Origin: Loripinus fragilis
Taxonomy: Eukaryota; Mollusca; Bivalvia; Lucinida; Lucinidae
DNA length: 64,000 bases
Direction: 5' to 3'
Assembly (NCBI GenBank): GCA_964019695.1
Contig: OZ026524.1
Location: 22,031,656 to 22,095,655 of the forward strand
Made by a program: the position numbers and the translations under genes. Of this stretch, positions 1 to 10,800 are shown piece after piece. The notes beneath the pieces were generated by a model that worked only from the letters and a program-made list of their open reading frames with translations, made no database searches and was not told the DNA's origin. Within the stretch, counting starts at the first letter, position 1. Every line of letters starts with the position of its first letter.

Positions 1-1541
1 TCCATAACTAGAGGACCTGAAGGTCCTGAGGCGCTCACCTGATCTCTTTAACAATGTTAAAATAGGTCAAGGTTTTACAGCTTATAATAAAACATATTTT
101 GTTTTACCATATATGGGGGTTGCAGCCATTTTGGTCAAGTGACCTAAAAAATCTAATGAATACTCCATCAAACAGCCCAGTGATTTCTGAGAAACCAATG
201 TTTAGGTAGGTATGTGGCAGTCAAAATGAGTGGCATTGGATAAAAGGTCACAGGTCACAGGTCTCCATTGTCTCATAAAGTTAAACATTTCTCAAAAGTA
301 TTATGATTTCTGCTTTAACAGTAATAGAAAAATGAACATTTCAAGATTTTTCCCATATAAATGCATTAGGAATCAAATTTGACCTTGCCATAAAGTAGGC
401 CAAGGTCAAGCTAGATTCATCATTTGTGCAAACCTGGTAGAGACCACATCCCCAATGCTATATACCAAGTCCCAAGGCTATTGGCCTTTTGTTCCAGAGA
501 ATACAATATTTTAAATGTTTTTACCATATAAATGTGTGGTGGCCTTGACCTTTGAAACTTATTTATAGCCATTGTCTCATAAGGCTTAACATATCAAGTG
601 AAACTAATGACTTTGGCTTCAACAGTATTCAAAAAATCAACTTTTCAAAAAATTTCCCATTTAAATGCATTAGGAAGCAAATTTGACCTTGATGTTAAGT
701 AGGTCAAGGTTAACCTAGGATCATCATTTGAACAAACATGGTAGGCCCCACTACCCCAATGCTACATACCAAGTCCCAAGGTCATCAGCCTTCTGGTTCT
801 GAAGAAGAAGATTTTTAAAGGGTTTTTACCATATATGGGCGTGGCGGTCATCTTGGTCATGTGACCAAAGTATTTTGCACAAATTGTGGCTAACTTATCA
901 TAAGGAGTCTTCACATGAAATTTGAGTTCAATTGGACCGATGGCTTGTGAGAAAACTATGTTTAAATATATTGATGGGACTCCAATATGAGCGACCGAAG
1001 CTGAAAGGTCAAAGGTCAACCTTGACTTTTGGAACTTATTTATAGCCATTGTCTCATTAGGTTAAACATATCAAGTGAGAATAATGACTAGCGCTTCCAC
1101 AGTTTTCCAAAAAATCAACTTTTCAGAAATTTTCTCATTTAAATGCATTAGGAAGCAAATTTGACCTTGACGTTAAGTAGGTCAAGGTCAACCTAGGATC
1201 ATCATTTGAACAAACTTGGTAGGCCCCACTACCCCAATGCTACATACCAAGTCCCAAGGTCATCGGCCTTCTGGTTTTGGAGAAGAAGATTTTTAAAGGG
1301 TTTTTACCATATATGGGCTTGGCAGCCATCTTGGTCATGTGACCAGGACCATTTGAACAAACTTTCGTTCCCACGTCCTAAGGAGTCTCCACATGTAATT
1401 TGAATTTAATTGGCCAAGTGGTTTCAGAGGAGAAGATGTTTGAAATTGTGGACGGACGGACGGACGACAGACGACGGATGGACGCCGGAGTGACTGGTAT
1501 ACTATTAGCTCACCCATGAGTCTTTGGCTCAGGTGAGCTAA
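1..1541. repeat. Interspersed repeat with internal duplications (GGTCA-rich)
   Basis: Three related blocks near 360-540, 670-850 and 1150-1330 share the phrases TTGACCTTGA, AGGTCAAGGT, CATCATTTG and TACCAAGTCCCAAGG. The right part ends in a GGACGGACGGACG run (1448-1480) and the closing phrase CAGGTGAGCTA near 1531-1541, with an inverted AGCTCACCC at 1508. The left end is probably outside the window. No coding capacity is seen. The style is typical of molluscan interspersed repeats. Confidence 0.7.
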
Positions 1542-3313
1542 AAAAGTAGGAATTTTGTTTTTGAAAAAGTAGGGAGTATTCCATGTAAAAAGTAGGGATG
1601 GTAGGGCTTTTCAAATCAATAATTTATAACAATGAGTCATTAAATTTATGATAATATATCAAAATAAGCAGGGTAAAAGTGGTGACAATAACTTCATCCA
1701 AAACAGAATGACTTTTGCAGCTGAAAACTCAAAAGTGAGAAATTTGGTGGTCACTTACAAAAACAAGTTTAATTATTGTGAAATTCAAGCGAGCGAAGCG
1801 AGTGGGGAAAAATTTTGATGATTTTATTGCATAAATGACATTTAAAGTGAAAAAGTAGGGAAAGCAAGGCACTTTCATGAAAATGTAGGGAAAAGTAGGA
1901 GAACAAAAAAAAATGAAAAGTAGGGCAGGGCTTGAAAGCCTGTTTTATATGATTCACCCTGTTTAAGAATTTGATAATTCAAATGATTCAATGTGGCTTT
2001 TAAACTGGTCAAAATAAATTAAGCCCCACTGGAAATTTTCCCATATACTTAATGTAAATACATTCATGTTTGATGTAGCATATCATTTTACTAAATAAAG
2101 ATTTTTCCAAAATTATTCATTGAAGTAGCAGCAACGTTTCTTCTTAACATGTGCTAGGTATCACTTTTATTGATAGATTTTCCATAGAGCTCCACACATT
2201 CCAGTAAATTTGAATACTCTTGGAAAATCGGTATTTTCAATTGAAACTTTGTGTAATTACACCTAAGATATTGTTGTCTAACTTGAGTCAAGTAGAATTT
2301 TTCAATTACTCTACCTTTGATATTTTTCAAATGAACAATTAAACTTTGGGAATTTAACATTATGGCTATGGAAAAAGTGCTATTCAAAAAAGATATAAAT
2401 ATTTTTATGGTTAGTCCTTATATACAAATAAAAAATACTTCTGACAGGCGAAAATTGCATACATTTTTAAGGGTACATATACATGTATCTGACTATAAAA
2501 TATAAGGCAAAACAAGTGCAGACCCTGTTGTGGACCATACATGCATTTTGAAACAATAAAATCTTAAACCACCAGTAGCCAGAAAACAAGCAGTCAGACA
2601 CACAAGTTATTTCACAAAATTCCATGATTTTTCAGTTTTTTTCAAATTCCATGATTTTTCCATGCATGGAACTTTTTTTTTGATTTTCCAGGTTTTCCAG
2701 GTTTTCCAGTGATCGTGGGAACCCTGGATATTGCATGTAATTGCATACCGATCGTTAGTATTGCTTTTCGGTACACACGCATTTCATTTTAATTGCTTTT
2801 TTGATGATTTTAATTGCGTATTTACGCAAATACGCTGCTTATCTTGCTGCCTAAACATTAAAATGGTCTTTGGAGAAAAAATACCTATAATGGGCATTTT
2901 TTCAGATTTTGTCACTATTTTCTTTGTTAAATGTTACAACAAAATTTAATAATTTCCCTACCTACCTACCCTAAATTTTGTTGGTATGCAACAGAAACCA
3001 CACATATATTTCATTTAGGCCTTAGTCAAAACGTGTTTTGGGTGCTCAAAAGAACCATCAGGAATCGATTTTTAACTACTTACTAAAATTAGCAAGTGAT
3101 CATTTTTCTTAGACCATAACAATTGTCTTGCTTTTGTCTCTGGGTCCATGCTTGAAATTTACTTCATGTAATGTTGCCCCAAAAAAAACAGGTTATCGAC
3201 GTTAGCCTCAAAGGATAGTGATACTGAATCAGAAAACCTCAGTGCGTTATAAGGTTTTCTGTATCAGATGGACAGTTCAAAAGATGTATCATTTATAGCA
3301 TTATAGGTATATA
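1542..3313. repeat. Repeat-derived non-coding stretch
   Basis: No gene is seen. Bases 1545-1950 carry repeated AAGTAGGG phrases. Bases 2570-2726 are the right part of a GTGGGAACCCTG-ended element. Bases 2735-3010 are a dispersed repeat whose reverse complement recurs near 41445-41640 (shared TAAAATGGTCTTTG and CATATATTTCATTTA phrases). A fragment of the foldback element (TGCTCAAAAGAACC) lies at 3040-3055. Confidence 0.5.
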
Positions 3314-3764
3314 CAGGGTTCGAATTTTAGCTCGCATACTCTCAAAATGCAGGTTAAATGAAAAAAGTCAATAAGCAATGCTTATTAGATACCCCCCGCA
3401 CAGTAAGGGTCAGTGAAAAAACTTGGCAATTTATAGTTCGAACAAGGAGACCTTAGTTTTGATAAGAATATTTCAGTAGAATCTGTGCAAACAAAAATTA
3501 TAAACTCCTTCATGCATATGTTCAATGTGTCTACATTGTATAGGCAAAGTATCAAATTGCTCCATAAAAAGCTGTGGTAGGAGTTGATCGTCCCATAAAG
3601 GCACTGTTTAGGCATATACAAACACCTTATTAGGGAAAAATTGTCTAAGTTCTCACAGCTGTCATTTTGTCAAAAATTATTTTTTCTGAACTAAACTCCT
3701 TCATGCATATGTTCAATGTGTCTACATTGTATAGTAAAAGTATCAAATTGTTCCATCAAAAGCT

Positions 3765-5359
3765 CAGGGTTCCCACAAATTATAGAAAGCAAAATTCCCT
3801 GACTTTTCCCTGACTTTTCACTGACCAAATTCAAATTTCCCTGACCCAAAATATCGTCAAGCTTTGTGGGTAATCTTTGAGCATTATTAGTGAACAAACA
3901 GCACTTCCACGCAAGTGTTCCTGTATAGTGTAGGTACAATTTATGATCCTTTCATCAAAACTCTTTCAGTTGATCTTTTGTCTTCAGGTGATCTGTGATT
4001 AACAGTAATGCTAAAATGACTGGCATTACTACCAGAAAACAATCTGTTGTGCAAATGGGTTTACTTCAAAATAATAATGAGATGTAGAAGGATTGGCCTA
4101 TATACAAGTGCATTATATAACTTCTTATTAAAATTCCCTGTAGCCACAACTTAAAACCAAACAGAACAAAATTGGCTAGGTATATAAAACTGTCATTTTA
4201 CCACTGATCAACACTCTTTAAACCTTTGGATGCATCTTTAAACCAAGTTTCAAAGTTTTCCATCAAAAGGTGTGGCAGCAGATTTTTGCTTAACCCCATA
4301 CTTCAAAAGGCAAACAAAATGAGGCTGTCAATCTGTCAATAATAATTTGGTACCCAATTCAGGTAGGTTCAGGGATTGCCACAATGAAATGATGCAGCCT
4401 AAAAAGCAGATAAAAGAAAAATCACCATGCAAATGTTCAATTTGTCTTCACTGTAATGGCCAAGGTCCATGCTGTTTCATCCAAACTGGGGTGAAGGGTA
4501 GATGCTGGGCCCGGAGCCTACGTATGAAGAAAAATTGAGAGTACCTCCCCCCTGGGACTGTGGCAGGAGTTCTCGCAATCCATAAATGAACTATTATGGC
4601 ATGAAAATTACCTTTTTTATCTAAAAGCAAGCAGGAAAAATTGATAATGTTAACACAGCTGTCATTTCATAAAGACTAGGGTTTTCAACAATTAAACTTC
4701 TTCATGCTAATCAAATTTAATTAAGTAAGGGTGCAAAGATCAGGAATCCATACAATCAAGTACTATACCACACCTGACCCAGGATACCAGTACTTATTTA
4801 TGTAAACAAATGATCAATGTGTCTATCTGATGAAAGCAAAGCATCTAAGATTGTTTATAACAACGCCTGTGATATGACTGGGTCTTTTCAAAAGCATATA
4901 CTCTTTAGGATTTACAATATAACTATAAACAATTGGGCCATACCGCTTACAGTTGTATTATGAGTGTCTTACTTTCAATAGCATATGAACGTATTTGCTG
5001 ATGTTTGAAGAAATTTTAAAATAAGCTCTAAAAGATATCTAAGAAACAAAATGTCACTGACAGACAAATGTAAAGACAGAAAGTGAACAACAGTATTTCC
5101 CCAGCATTAAACCTCATATCAGTCCATTGATCTATATAATATTTTTGTCTCCCTAGAATTTAGACATTGATCTACTTAATTGGACAGTATATTTGTCAAC
5201 ATTCAAAAATATGACAAGTTGTTATAAAATTCCCTGACTTTTCCCTGACTTTTTCCAAAATTTCAAATTTTCCTGACTCAACTCAAAATTCCCTGACTTT
5301 TCCCTGACCTTGAACTTTTTTCATTTTTCACTGACTTTTCCCTGACCGTGGGAACCCTG
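3765..5359. mobile_element. TIR element, CAGGGTTCCCAC ends, TSD AAGCT
   Basis: It runs from CAGGGTTCCCAC at 3765 to GTGGGAACCCTG at 5359, with TSD AAGCT at 3760-3764 and 5360-5364. Subterminal regions repeat TTCCCTGACTTTTCCCTGAC on both sides. It includes a segment (about 4720-4800) that is the reverse complement of the 3' region of the reverse transcriptase element near 10590-10650. No transposase is seen. Confidence 0.8.
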
Positions 5360-5587
5360 AAGCTGTGGTAGGAGTTGATTGGCCCGTGTATGGCCTATAA
5401 TAGCATAAGCATAAAGCACTATATTAAAAGCCATTTAGAACTACAAAGGGAAATAACTCTAATAGAATTGGCCCCTAGCCCTTACTTTTTTGTCTAAAGT
5501 ATTTGTCTTGCATATATGAACATGTTTGCAAGGTTTGATGAAAATCCAGCAATGACTCTTAGAGTTATTAAGGAAACAAAGCGTTAC

Positions 5588-5624
5588 GGACGGACGGACG
5601 GACGGACGGACGGACGGACGGACA
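5588..5624. repeat. (GGAC)n short tandem repeat
   Basis: About nine uninterrupted GGAC units precede the right terminus of the surrounding repeat. A similar but shorter run sits at the end of the 1-1541 repeat and at 30668-30690, a recurrent property of these repeat ends. Confidence 0.9.
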
Positions 5625-6814
5625 ACGTGAAAACAGTATACCCCCTACAAACAAAGTTTGCGGGGGGTATAAAAAAGAGATTAGCGAGATGGTATTTTCT
5701 CACTTGCATTTTCTAGCGAGTGAAAATTTGGGGCCGTTATCTGTGGTTCTTATCCTAGATATAAATCTTCTCTCCAGTTTCCTTAAATGTCGTTCATGAC
5801 GGCAAATATTTTCATTTTTATCCATTGGAAAACCATGTCAATGGCGGAAGTTTACATTGGATACAACCTCAATGCGCAGACGCATACGATAAACTCCCCA
5901 GCATGGTCGGGTCTCGGCCAATCATATGCTTTCTAATTTAAGATTGTAGCAAATATTCACAAGTGGGTAGCTTGTTAGCTCATTGTTTTTTTTGCGATCT
6001 AAAATAAGAATAAAACTATTTTTATAGCGCAATACAATTGGACGAGACCAATCCTTTTTCTTTCCAGATTTCTGCACAGATTTCACAAGTTTAGATGGGT
6101 AAGTTTTTTTTAAAAGAAAGGAGGCATCTAGCAGTTAAGATGCTGCTCAGGCTGCGAGCAAAAAAACTCAAATGGCACCGTTAAAGGACGTGTCAGCCAG
6201 AAAAAAATCGGTTTAGAAAAGAATGAAGGTATTGGATATTGACCTGGTTTTGAAGCCATGGACGACCTTGTGACCCAAATCACATGCAAGACTTGCAAAT
6301 TATTTGCACTCGGTAATATGGCATTCAATTTTATAACTGGGAGTAGCACTTGAAGAGGGAGTCTGTTTCTCTTTTCATGTAAAATCGTCCATGCATGACA
6401 GAGCAGTAACTGCCAAGGCAGCCAATGTTAGGAAAGCTAGGATTGAACCCTCAGACATTGAAATGGATTTGAATACCTCCCTGAAAATGACAAAACTCTT
6501 AAGAACAGCATAATATATTGCCCAATCTGAAAGGCCATTCTCTGATTTTCCAGCCTTAGTAGAGTTCCAGCCTTTAACTGCTCCGAGTTAATTGCCTTTA
6601 AAACAACAGCTTATTTCTGAATTTCTGTTCATAAAACTATAATTGTCAAAAATGCAAGTTGTATTTCCATTTAGCAAGTAGCCAAAAATTCCACTTGCGA
6701 AAATATGCAAGTTGAAAATCTGGCTAGATTCGAACCCTGATATAATAAATATTAATTATAATTTAATATAATGAGGATACTAGCCTTAACTGGGTTGAAC
6801 CAATACTAAGCAGT

Positions 6815-6990
6815 GAGGATACTTTTGTTTGTGCTTTACATCAGTCATTATTTTTCAGTCATGCCAGGATGATTTCCTGTCTATCTGGGTTGATCCTGAA
6901 CTAAGCAGCGGATAAAGTGACACAACACAGTGAGGCTCGAACAAGCAACTCCTTGATCATGAGTTCTCTACAACTGCACTCTGTATAATA
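6815..6990 (-). repeat. tRNA-derived SINE fragment (CTGGGTTGATCC type)
   Basis: It shares TTTTTCAGTCATG, CTGGGTTGATCC and ACTAAGCAG with the well-bounded SINE at 21091-21288, in the same orientation (tRNA-like head to the right, minus strand). Only a degraded head (CGAACAAGCA, CATGAGTTCTCTACAA) remains. Confidence 0.6.
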
Positions 6991-7255
6991 GTCTGAATTA
7001 TCAAGTGCATGCCGACAAGTTACCAAGTGCATGCCGACAAGTTACCATGTCCAAAATTACTCCAAATATACAGACTCAAAAATGAAATGCTATTATAGTA
7101 ACAAAAGTTCAATATAAGTTTGTTAATTATAAAATATAAATTATGGCTTGGATAAACAGTGTGGGTCCTGATCAGCTGGCTTCATCAGATATATACAGTT
7201 TTCAGAAGAGGGTATAGAAATTCCAGAAAATATGTATTATTTTTTGAGTCAGTAT

Positions 7256-7655
7256 CGGGGTTCATACAGGCAAGTAGGAGTAAATTCAAGGACTTTTCAA
7301 GGACTTCTATAAGTCTCTCCAACAGTTTTCAAGGACTTAAAGTTAATGCAAAATACTGATCGAAGTGTTAAAATTCTACTTCAGAAATGCTAGACTGAGA
7401 TAATGGAGACATTAGTATGAAAATTAGTATAAAATTGTAAGCCTATATTTGGTGCAGCATATGCTGCACCAAATAAAAGTACAACAATTTTATACTGATT
7501 TAGGTCTCTATCAACAGTGCTAAGTCCTACAGAAAATAGTAGAATTCAAGGACTTTTCAAGGCTTTTGAGTGATTTTCCAGTACTTTTCAAGGCAGATAT
7601 AATTTTCAAGAAAGCCCTCTAAATTCAAGTACTTTTCAATCCTGTGCGAATCCTG
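7256..7655. repeat. Small TIR element with GGTGCAGC palindrome
   Basis: The ends CGGGGTTCATACAGG and CCTGTGCGAATCCTG are imperfect inverted repeats. A perfect 26-bp palindrome centred on GCATATGC lies at 7448-7473. A related copy at 23956-24336 has the same ends and palindrome. No target duplication is evident. Confidence 0.6.
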
Positions 7656-7693
7656 GGTGTACTTAGGATACCTAGGGTACAGTGAATATTTAC

Positions 7694-7812
7694 CCTTGGT
7701 CCCAAACCCCATTTTCTTGGATAGGTATCTCTTTCCATTATAACTCTCTTGATCTTGGCAACAATATTGTGGTCTGTTGTAGCCATAACAGCCGAGGTCA
7801 TCTGAGCAATAG
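7694..7812 (-). CDS. DKC1: DKC1 coding exon, PUA domain end
   Basis: This 119-nt exon encodes (A)[20 protein letters not shown] followed by [19 protein letters not shown]. The acceptor is ATTCCAG and the donor GTAAAT. It equals the vertebrate [21 protein letters not shown] block. The following KKLMIKQGLLDKHGKP-type exon could not be found in bases 1-7693, so the gene probably continues off the left edge. Confidence 0.95.
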
Positions 7813-10800
7813 CTGGAATAAATGATATAACGTTCATCAAAAATTGATCCCTAAAATACATGAATAAACAGGACAGGTGTGGGGGTAAATCTAGACATCA
7901 AGTTGTTATTTGATCAAATGTGATATTCCGAGAAAGAAGATTTTTTGCTTGGTTTGATTCTTTAAGTCCAGTCAGCGTTTTTTCAGTCATGTATGGCTGC
8001 CACGTTTACGAAATTTGGTAAATGTTTACACGAGTTCCAGTAACCTAAACGATTCCGTTTACACGTAACTTCCAGATTGATTTTTTTTTTCATTTTGCAG
8101 ATCGGTAAAATCGCCGATATTTTCCCTAAAAACCATTTGAAAAATATACCTTGTGCAAATATTCGTAATTGTTCCTGGCTGGGTGTTGTGATAGAACTCA
8201 TTTCAACTAAATGGAAAGTGATTGCAACTTGCGCAGACTCCTACATTACGGAGATTTTCTTCAGTTGCAAGCGTGTAATTATTGAGTGGACCCACACAAG
8301 ACGTTACTGCGAATCATCACGTACGCATCAATACACATGCCGACAGGAAGTAAACAAAACAATTCATGTGCATCTCCTCTTTTTGCCTTTACATAAATAG
8401 CTGTTAAAATGCAGGAATATAAATGTCCCAAGCAGTGACTGAGTGAGACAATATTCCGGACATTTTTAAGGCCCCTCAACCATGTCCGCCATAATTTCTA
8501 ATTTCGGATTTGCGGTAGATACTTTAACAAATACAGCGGAATCTGAGAAAACAAACGATCTGATTGATGAACCAGATTGAGATGTGACGTATCGCTGTTT
8601 AAGAGAATATTTTTTTCATTAGGAAATGCTATTTTTAAGCCACGACGCTTGTCACGTGCTAAAGTTTGTGTAAACGGTAGGTCAATTTTGTAAACGTTTA
8701 TTGCAGAAACACAAAACGGTGCCGTTTACACGTGTAAACGTGGCAGCCCTACATGACATGACTCCCATCTTCCTGGGTTGATCCAATACTAAGCAGTGGA
8801 CAAAGAGTCTTGCTAAAGGATACAACACAAGAGTTGCTGAGGAGTCTCTAAATTATATTAAATGTTTAAATGCTTTACAATTTGGGTTTTGCCTAAATGC
8901 ATTTTACTGCCCAAATTTCAATGCTTCTAAGCCTTTACCTCGTTGCCAATGGCTGCCACTATATGCCTACCTAATGCCACAGCCTCTCCTTTTGTCGTTA
9001 CAATAACTATTTCTTCATCTATTTCTATGCCACTTTCATATCGTAATACACCGGGTAACATGATCTTTGCACCATAACATATTGCATTCACCTGAAATAA
9101 AAGTGCAATTGTCCTCTTCATCACATACAAAGGGGTATGTGCAATAAAGGCTATTTTGGCTCCCCTATGAGGTCAAAAAATAAATTGCATTTTTTACTTC
9201 AGAAAAACCTATAAAATATCATGCATGGTCATGTCAAAATGAATGTGATGCGCTGACCTTTTGTTGAACAACATTTTTATTTGATTTGGCACCAAGCTGT
9301 ATAGACAAGTAGTTGGGATTCCTATGGGCACTAATTGTGCTCCCCTGGTTGCAGATTTATTCCTGTTTGTTATGAGAGGGACTTTATGATGTCTCTTTCT
9401 GATGATAATCAGGCTGATATTACTGATGCGTTCAACACTACATCCAGATATTTGGACGATATTTTAAACATTAATAATGTTTATATTGACAATATGGTAA
9501 GTCAAATATACCCTTCAGACATCAACTTAATAAAGCCAATACCTCTGACACCGACGCCACATTTTTAGACTTGCATTTGTCTATTTCTAATGATGTTGTT
9601 TCTTCCAAAATTTATGATAAACGTGACGACTTTGATTTTGAAATTATCAATTTTCCATTTTTAGATGGTGATGTTCCTTGCTCTACATCCTATGGAGTCT
9701 ATATCTCTCAACTCATTTGTTTTGCTAGAGCATATAGTTATGTTGCTGACTTTAACACTCACAGTAAATTGTTAACTCAGAAACTTCTTAAACAAGGCTA
9801 TCGGTATCATAAACTTTGCAAAACCTTTTCTAAATTTATTAGACGATACTATGGTTTGATTTCTAAATTCCAAGTTGGACTAAAATCTCTCTTGCGCCAA
9901 GGACTTTCGGAACCTGATTTCTATGGTGACTTGGTGTATAAATTGAAGAAGATTGTTGGCTCTAATAGTTTTTCAGCACAGTTCATTAAGATAATTTCCC
10001 ACTATAAAAAGATCCGCTATAACATTAATGTATTGCAACAGTCAACATATTGTTACAACAGATTGTTAACCCAATCACGGTTGGCAACTCTGCTTTCCTC
10101 TTTAATTGCACGCCGGTGGGTCGGACTATGATGGCTCCGACTTAAAGACTTATCTATTGATGAGATGGTCGGGGCCTGATGCTTTGGCTGTTTGTCGGGC
10201 CCACTGGGGTTTACCTGTTGGATTTCTTTTGCTCCGGTATTCAGTTTTATTTACTGTTGAGTCCTTATCTTTGCTTTATCTCCTTGTTATATTTTGATTT
10301 ATATGTTTTAGGAGATGATGCATTGATAAGTTAGGGGTCTTTCATGCAAATCAAATTTCTATGTGTCTTGATCCACATCTGAATTAAGGGTGAGGTTTAA
10401 GCCCTCCAGTAAATTATTTTACTGACCGTTCCAAGGTGTTACTTCTTTTGTGGATCTTTTATGGTTTTTTCCTGTCTTGTGTTTGTTATACCTTTGTTTA
10501 TTTGTGCCTTGTGGTCACCTGCTGGGAAAGGGCTGACCTCTTGGCCCTGGTTTGTGGTGTCTAACTGTGAATTTGTCACTTTCCCATTGGTATCCTAGGT
10601 CAGGTGTGGTACTTGATTGTATCGATTCCTGATCTTTGCACCCTTACTTACTGTTATTGTATAATGTTTATCTATGGAAGAAGTATTTAATCACCCGCCT
10701 ACTTTGCTTAGACACCTAGATGCCAAAAGCTTTAGTTTCTCTAAGTTCAAAGTTTGTAACATGCATACAGGCCAAAAACAATATGCCACCAATCTCCTAT

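Larger units (their letters stand above)
3389..5670. mobile_element. TIR repeat with ATACCCCCCGC ends and GGAC run
   Basis: The left end ATACCCCCCGCA (3389) mirrors the right end GCGGGGGGTAT (5670). Inside are partial duplications of a unit containing CTCCTTCATGCATATGTTCA (3507, 3694) and a run of about nine GGAC units at 5588-5624 near the right end. It is non-coding and interrupted by the element at 3765-5359. Confidence 0.65.
3314..6739. mobile_element. TIR element, ends CAGGGTTCGAAT / ATTCGAACCCTG, TSD ATATA
   Basis: The outer element starts CAGGGTTCGAAT at 3314 and ends GATTCGAACCCTG at 6739. It is flanked by 5-bp duplications ATATA at 3309-3313 and 6740-6744. It has been enlarged by a second element (3389-5670) that itself holds a third (3765-5359). 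No transposase frame is visible, so it is non-autonomous. Confidence 0.75.

Noticed and set aside
1669..1966. Possible TIR element CAGGGTAAAAGTG / TGATTCACCCTG
   Set aside because: The ends pair poorly and no target duplication is visible.
6128..6349. 73-codon minus-strand frame in the 3314-6739 element
   Set aside because: No motif recognised and no support from a second copy.
8077..8400. 107-codon frame similar to the 71-codon frame at 20002-20217
   Set aside because: The similarity extends over the whole non-coding hAT-like element at nucleotide level, including its ends; there is no sign of codon-specific conservation and no known motif.
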